Shown here: in pieces, positions 19,033-23,283 of the stretch
Layout: each line of letters starts with the position of its first letter
Numbering within the stretch: position 1 is the stretch's first letter
Virus record (IMG/VR): IMGVR_UViG_3300017709_000036
Coordinates: 1-23,283 of that record
Strand: one strand, 5' to 3'
DNA from: a virus
Length of the DNA: 23,283 nt
Made by a program: the position numbers and the translations under genes
Notes under the pieces: model-generated
What the model was told of the DNA's origin: nothing
What the model saw: only the letters and a program-made list of their open reading frames with translations
Database searches by the model: none

Positions 19033-22000
19033 TTAGCCTAACTTGCCGAACCCCACCGCGCTGTAGTTGAAGTTTCGGTCAACACCACTATTGGACGAAT
19101 TGAAAAACGCCACGCTGAACCCAGTTGCAGAAACACTCGACAGCGTGAAATAATCACCGCTTTGCATGTTTTGGGCCGTAATTCCTACCGCTGGCAGCTT
19201 GGTGTTGCTGCCCAGGATGCTTGACGTTCCAACAAAAAACGGGTTGGTAAACGTCACTGCCTTGGTTCCTGTTCCGCTAGCGATGACAGCCTCGCTTTGC
19301 TCAGTGCGTCGATCAAGTTGAGCGACATACCCAAGCTCATCAACCAAGATGTTTTGAGACGTGTTGCTTGACTCAAGCTCGGCCTTGAATTGAAAACCAC
19401 GGCCTTTAAAACTACCGTTAGCAAACTCGTTCCAGATCCCATAAGTTGGGGAACTTGACGGGTTGTCGTTGGTCTTTCGCACGTAAAGCTTGGCGTTAAC
19501 TTGATCAACCTCGCTCCCGTCAAACTCATCCCATGAATCGATGTTTGCTGTTCGAGAATCGATCAGATCGGTGGGGTAAATGCCACGAGTGATGAAACGC
19601 CTAGTCAGCTCAAGAGCAAACACACCTCCTAGATCAAGCGTGTTTGCAAATTGATATTCAGCACTGGTCAACACGTTCCCGCTGCCGTCCGAATTAATAA
19701 TCAGTGCGTCATAGGTTGCGTCATAAGCGCAATCAGTCTTGGTTCCTCCAAACGGTGGTGAATCCTGATCTTCTCTCCGCGCCTCTAGTACCAGTTTTCC
19801 TTGTGGGTCAGGCAGATCAATGATGACGCTTGTTGCTGCTGAACTTTGACGCCCGCCGTCATCCGCAAACTTAACCAGAACCTCGCCTTCAACCAGTGGG
19901 ATCTTTGCGCTAGTCGAACTGCCAGCTACGGCCTTGATCAGATCGACAGAATTTGACCACGTTCCAGAGCCATCAGTCTTGCTCGAATGCTTGATATGAA
20001 CGGTGCCGCCGTGTCTCACGTCAACATCAACAGTTTCAGTCCAACGCAACGTGCCTTCTTTGTCGCTGGTGGCCTCAAACGTTAGCTCTTGCACATTGGC
20101 TGGAACAGCAGTCTTTCCGACAGCCGTGAAGCTCAATGAGGCGAAATCGTTTGATTGCCGTCCCAATGAGCCAATAGCAAAAATCTGAATTGCATAAGTT
20201 GCGGCTCTTGCATCCAAGATCTCGTAATCAGTTGAAGTGACGACAGTGTCAACAAAGTTGTCGCTATCCGCTCGATAACGAACTTTGTATTGGGGCGCTC
20301 CCTTAACAGCTGACCAAGAAACAATAATCTTGACTTTTGCTTGGTCGTTGTTGACATAAAACTTTTCAACTGCTTGTAGGTTAAGCGGTGGCTCAGGGAT
20401 TGGACTAAGCGTTGTAATTGATCGATCTGAAAGCGTTTCCCCGCGCTCAATATGTGCGTACTTGCTTGCGTTGTACTTCAGACCCGTAATTGCATATACG
20501 TTGCCTTCGCTTTCAGCAACTGACAACACCCGGTATTGCTGCGTTTCGACCGCATCGGTTTGAATAATCCAAACACTGTTGACGTTTGGTGTTGTCGTCC
20601 AATCGCCATTGACAGTAATCACAGCACCATCGCGTGAACTTATTGTCTTGGCCTCTAACGTTCCATCCGGCAGCATCACGCTCAACGTTGCATCACTGCT
20701 AGGTAAGTCTGTTTCATCATCAACCGTGACTGTATTGGTCCCAGATGCAGCAATCCTTCCGCCGTAGCGAACACCAGCTCTAACAGGATCTTGAACATCA
20801 ATCACCGCCCCAGGGCGCACCAGAACGCCTGCATCAATAGACGCAGCAAAGCTGATCACCTCAGTTTCGTTTTGCTCAGAAAACAAGATCCACGAACCAA
20901 GCCGGTGAGCCTGGCCGCGTGACGTACAAGCAAACGCCTTTACCTGCGTTGCCACCCAGCCATATTTAGCAATGGCATCACGGTCTTCAACTAGCTCGTA
21001 ATTCTGCTCTCTTGTCTCAAGATCTAAATAGCTAACGATTGCAACCGTGTGGCGTGTCTTTATGTCAGACCCTGCGTAGCTAAAGCCATCTTCTGTTACG
21101 TTGGCGCGGTTAAATAGATACGTTGAATCAGTTGGTCGATCCTGCGAAATCGTTAACGATCCAACTGACCAGAACGGCTGCGAGCGCATAACGCTGCATA
21201 GATCGTTCACTAATTTATAGGCTTCATATTGATTTTGGATCAGGACGTTACAAGAGAAACGCGCTTCCTGTCCGCCTTCTCCATCATCAACTAGCTCATT
21301 TGCGTGCGTACTAGCGGCAAGAAACGCAAACTTATCTAGCTGTGCTTCCGCAACGTGATCACCAAATCCATACCGCTTGTTGATCAAGAGGTCATACAAA
21401 ATCCAAGCAGGGCAGGTTGTCCATTGCGCCGCTCCAAATGTCCCGGTCCAAACCCCGCTATAGGTCAGCCTGCCTGTTTCACCGTCAACAGTTGCATTAT
21501 TTGGGATCTTGATTTTAATTCCACGGATTCGATAGGACCGAGGAGGAATGCTGGAAAACTGTTCAGCAGAAAAACGGACAGCAGATAACGCGCTGTTTGG
21601 ATAGCGTAGTTTTTTGCGAATAATTTCTGAATACGAGGACCAGAAAGAAGAGCGCACGTTTTGGTCTGTGCTGTCTGCGGTTGTTCTGACAACGCGAATA
21701 TCAACAGGAAAATCTCCAACTAAATCAATTAAATAATCACGTTCGTATTTATCTGCTGTTCGTCCAGAAATGGTGCGGTCTCCGCCAATCGTTGTAAAGC
21801 CACCACCGTTGTATTGAACTTGAAGTTGATGGTTTACGCTGCTGCCAAGAATATCGCCTTGATCATTACTGCTTTCAAGTCGTGGAACTGAGATCGTAAA
21901 GCGTACAGAATCAACGTTTGTATTAGTAATTTGCCGAGTTACTGTATTTGTGTCTTCAAGGTCAACATTAACGCTAACAATGTTTTCCGCATCGCCAAAC

Positions 22001-22401
22001 CCTTTGGAGCTGATATGCGTCTGGGCATTGGTTCCATATCGATTAGTAACATCAACAGCTTCAAAATTGTAATCAGAACTTTGCAGATCAGTAACGTCTG
22101 CTTCGGACCGCAAGATTGGGGTGTTGCTTAAGAAAATGTCTTTAAGTTTGGCCAGGTTGTAATTTGTTGTATCGCGAGTATATGCACGAGCAGACGGGAA
22201 CCCTTCGATTTCGCCTTCTGAAATTAAATCTAATAACGTTGCAAACTGACTAGAAGCTAAATTGTCTGGCGTTCGTGTTGGCCGCCTAGCTGGTGGCGCA
22301 ACAACTTGCCGAGTGACATAGGTGTTGTTAACTGTTTGTCTACTACCGCCGCCGCCGCCGCCGCCAGCACCAATGATCTGCTTGGATTGCTTGTCAGTCA
22401 T
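19033..22401 (-). CDS. Lambda J-like tail tip / host-specificity protein
   Basis: This 1122-residue protein is a central tail tip protein of the lambda gpJ type. It shows the Gly-rich N-terminus, SSQFATLLDLISEGEIEGFP (50-69), FLSNTPIL, and the phage-tail hub region around CPAWILYDLLINKRYGFGDH. EQNETEVISFAAS and PGAVIDVQDPVRAGVRYGGR follow. Fibronectin type III-like domains come next (PPLNLQAVEKFY, VKIIVSWSAVKGAPQYKVRY, then VPANVQELTFEA). The C-terminal part (AEYQFANTLDLGGVFALELT, then LYVRKTN) is specific to this group. It closes the tail tube and contacts the receptor. It follows I by 2 nt. Confidence 0.93.
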   Translation of the reverse strand: MTDKQSKQIIGAGGGGGGGSRQTVNNTYVTRQVVAPPARRPTRTPDNLASSQFATLLDLISEGEIEGFPSARAYTRDTTNYNLAKLKDIFLSNTPILRSEADVTDLQSSDYNFEAVDVTNRYGTNAQTHISSKGFGDAENIVSVNVDLEDTNTVTRQITNTNVDSVRFTISVPRLESSNDQGDILGSSVNHQLQVQYNGGGFTTIGGDRTISGRTADKYERDYLIDLVGDFPVDIRVVRTTADSTDQNVRSSFWSSYSEIIRKKLRYPNSALSAVRFSAEQFSSIPPRSYRIRGIKIKIPNNATVDGETGRLTYSGVWTGTFGAAQWTTCPAWILYDLLINKRYGFGDHVAEAQLDKFAFLAASTHANELVDDGEGGQEARFSCNVLIQNQYEAYKLVNDLCSVMRSQPFWSVGSLTISQDRPTDSTYLFNRANVTEDGFSYAGSDIKTRHTVAIVSYLDLETREQNYELVEDRDAIAKYGWVATQVKAFACTSRGQAHRLGSWILFSEQNETEVISFAASIDAGVLVRPGAVIDVQDPVRAGVRYGGRIAASGTNTVTVDDETDLPSSDATLSVMLPDGTLEAKTISSRDGAVITVNGDWTTTPNVNSVWIIQTDAVETQQYRVLSVAESEGNVYAITGLKYNASKYAHIERGETLSDRSITTLSPIPEPPLNLQAVEKFYVNNDQAKVKIIVSWSAVKGAPQYKVRYRADSDNFVDTVVTSTDYEILDARAATYAIQIFAIGSLGRQSNDFASLSFTAVGKTAVPANVQELTFEATSDKEGTLRWTETVDVDVRHGGTVHIKHSSKTDGSGTWSNSVDLIKAVAGSSTSAKIPLVEGEVLVKFADDGGRQSSAATSVIIDLPDPQGKLVLEARREDQDSPPFGGTKTDCAYDATYDALIINSDGSGNVLTSAEYQFANTLDLGGVFALELTRRFITRGIYPTDLIDSRTANIDSWDEFDGSEVDQVNAKLYVRKTNDNPSSSPTYGIWNEFANGSFKGRGFQFKAELESSNTSQNILVDELGYVAQLDRRTEQSEAVIASGTGTKAVTFTNPFFVGTSSILGSNTKLPAVGITAQNMQSGDYFTLSSVSATGFSVAFFNSSNSGVDRNFNYSAVGFGKLG
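22346..22363. repeat. Six CCG triplets encoding the Gly run of the J-like protein
   Basis: Six consecutive CCG triplets encode most of the seven-glycine run near the N-terminus of the tip protein. It is a simple-sequence tract; in-frame changes would alter only the length of the flexible linker. Confidence 0.85.
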
Positions 22402-22403
22402 GA

Positions 22404-23039
22404 CTAAATAGTATCGGTGTCAAGGCCAGCGGAAAGGACAATAGAACCAACAACGGTTTCGCCATAAACAAGCGGGACTGGAGTTCCTACATTGCTGGTG
22501 TTTTGAATGCCACTAAAGCTGTAAGACTCTTGTGGGTCTAATTCTGATCTCTCTGTTGTGGTTTGACGCCTATTGCCGCCGCCCATTGAAACAGGGCCAA
22601 ATTCTCCAATCTGAGGCGTTGGCGATAAAAGCTGCGATACCCCGCCAAGTATTAGGCTTGCACCGACTGCGCCAATTGAAACAGCAGTACTTAGTCCAAA
22701 TCCCAGACCAACACCAGCAATCAGTCCTGCGCCAGCGGTTACAACTGCAAACGCAATTATCGCGACACCAGCAATAATTTTGCCAACAGGACCACCCGCG
22801 CCACCAATGACAGGCACAAACTTGATCGTTTGACTGGCTGGACTGTGCAGCTCTTCTAAATCTGATTCATAACCATCAACAATCACTTTGTAATGCTGAT
22901 CAGCCATATGCTGCTCAAGCCCTGGAAACTGATAAATCAACATCCTTAAAGCTTCGGCAGCATTGCTTACCTCAGCCATAAAGCTTCGCTGGCCAATAAA
23001 TTTGGCAAGTGAACCGTAGAGCCTAACTTCTCGTTCCAT
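22404..23039 (-). CDS. Lambda I-like tail assembly protein
   Basis: This 211-residue protein has the tail assembly protein I layout. The ubiquitin-like N-terminal part (VRLYGSLAKFIGQRSFMAEV, then ALRMLIYQFPGLEQHM and YKVIVDG) is followed by VPVIGGAGGPVGKIIAGVAI and a long Gly/Ala-rich hydrophobic stretch (about 85-140). The C-terminal end has NTSNVGTPVPLVYGETVVGS. In lambda, I works with K before J in tail tip assembly. It overlaps the K-like gene by 17 nt and is followed by J after 2 nt. Confidence 0.88.
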   Translation of the reverse strand: MEREVRLYGSLAKFIGQRSFMAEVSNAAEALRMLIYQFPGLEQHMADQHYKVIVDGYESDLEELHSPASQTIKFVPVIGGAGGPVGKIIAGVAIIAFAVVTAGAGLIAGVGLGFGLSTAVSIGAVGASLILGGVSQLLSPTPQIGEFGPVSMGGGNRRQTTTERSELDPQESYSFSGIQNTSNVGTPVPLVYGETVVGSIVLSAGLDTDTI

Positions 23040-23283
23040 GCCTTAACACCCGTCCTGTGCATTTTAGTAGCCATTCGCCCAATAAGTCACGGCTTGACAG
23101 GCGTCCCCTCAAGTGATGCAACACGGTTTGATCGCCAATGTAAACAGCAACATGATTGAGCTTGTTTGAATCAATAGCCATCAGCATTGAGTCACCAGCC
23201 TGCATCTCAGCAATGTCCACCTCGTAGAAGCCTGCATTCTTCCAGCAGTCATCAAACATTGGATTTTCGTTGAACTCGTCTGG
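23023..23283 (-). CDS. Lambda K-like NlpC/P60 tail protein, C-terminal part (runs off right edge)
   Basis: The frame is open from the right edge (23283) to the stop at 23023, so the N-terminal part, with the catalytic cysteine, lies outside the window. The visible 86 residues show the NlpC/P60 C-terminal half: MQAGDSMLMAI, NHVAVYIGD with the catalytic His, VLHHLRGRLSSRDLLGEWLL and RVLRHG. In lambda-like phages K is a tail tip peptidase of the NlpC/P60 type that helps DNA entry through the cell wall. An in-frame ATG at 23259 is internal to the gene and not its real start. Confidence 0.87.
   Translation of the reverse strand, partial: PDEFNENPMFDDCWKNAGFYEVDIAEMQAGDSMLMAIDSNKLNHVAVYIGDQTVLHHLRGRLSSRDLLGEWLLKCTGRVLRHGTRS

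Noticed and set aside
1-23283. Prophage or integrated element
   Set aside because: No integrase, attachment-site repeats, tRNA or bacterial chromosomal genes are visible; the window reads as phage throughout.
1-23283. CRISPR array, tRNA or rRNA genes
   Set aside because: No regularly spaced repeats and no cloverleaf or rRNA-like sequence was noticed on reading; a dedicated tRNA scan was not possible.

Overview
The window looks like part of a double-stranded DNA siphovirus that infects a cyanobacterium, most likely a marine Synechococcus-type host. Three things point there. The tail genes are lambda-like (J, I and K homologues). The sigma factor resembles cyanobacterial group-2 sigma factors. 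Several small secreted or membrane proteins (about 8.4-13.2 kb) resemble families I know from marine cyanophages. No rRNA, tRNA, CRISPR array, integrase or insertion sequence was seen.

The standout content is a Z-genome (2-aminoadenine, diaminopurine) cassette on the + strand, purZ-mazZ-datZ at 5104-6968. It matches the gene triad described for cyanophage S-2L. PurZ should condense dGMP with aspartate toward dZMP. MazZ should make dGMP from dGTP. DatZ should destroy dATP. The PurA catalytic aspartate is replaced by serine (S13), the hallmark of PurZ. A PrimPol-type primase-polymerase begins at the left edge, as in S-2L, and no family A (DpoZ) polymerase is visible here. The natural DNA of this phage is therefore predicted to carry Z instead of A. 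I cannot tell from sequence alone whether this is S-2L itself or a relative.

Layout. 1-3162, minus strand: PrimPol (partial), VRR-NUC nuclease, three small genes and a DEAH helicase, with a near-perfect sigma70 promoter inside the unit and hairpins in the PrimPol leader. 3218-8387, plus strand: a RecE-like nuclease, an ERF annealing protein, small DNA-metabolism genes, the Z triad, two further small genes and a sigma factor, nearly all overlapping by a few bases (one translationally coupled operon). 8413-10130, minus: a probable lysis or envelope group with a C39-like peptidase and tiny membrane proteins. 10157-11992, plus: a holin-like protein and three secreted proteins. 11913-13196, minus: two cyanophage-type small proteins and a small outer-membrane-like barrel protein, separated by a terminator. 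13344-23283, minus: the tail module, transcribed from NlpC/P60 (K) and I through the 1122-residue J-like tip protein to an array of small fibre and chaperone-like genes and a repeat-bearing tail fibre.

How it fits together: the left half replicates and recombines the genome and builds the Z nucleotide pool; the sigma factor could redirect host RNA polymerase; the right half builds the host-recognising tail tip. Stretches without a gene are all under 150 bases. The longest, 769-917 and 13197-13343, both hold hairpins.
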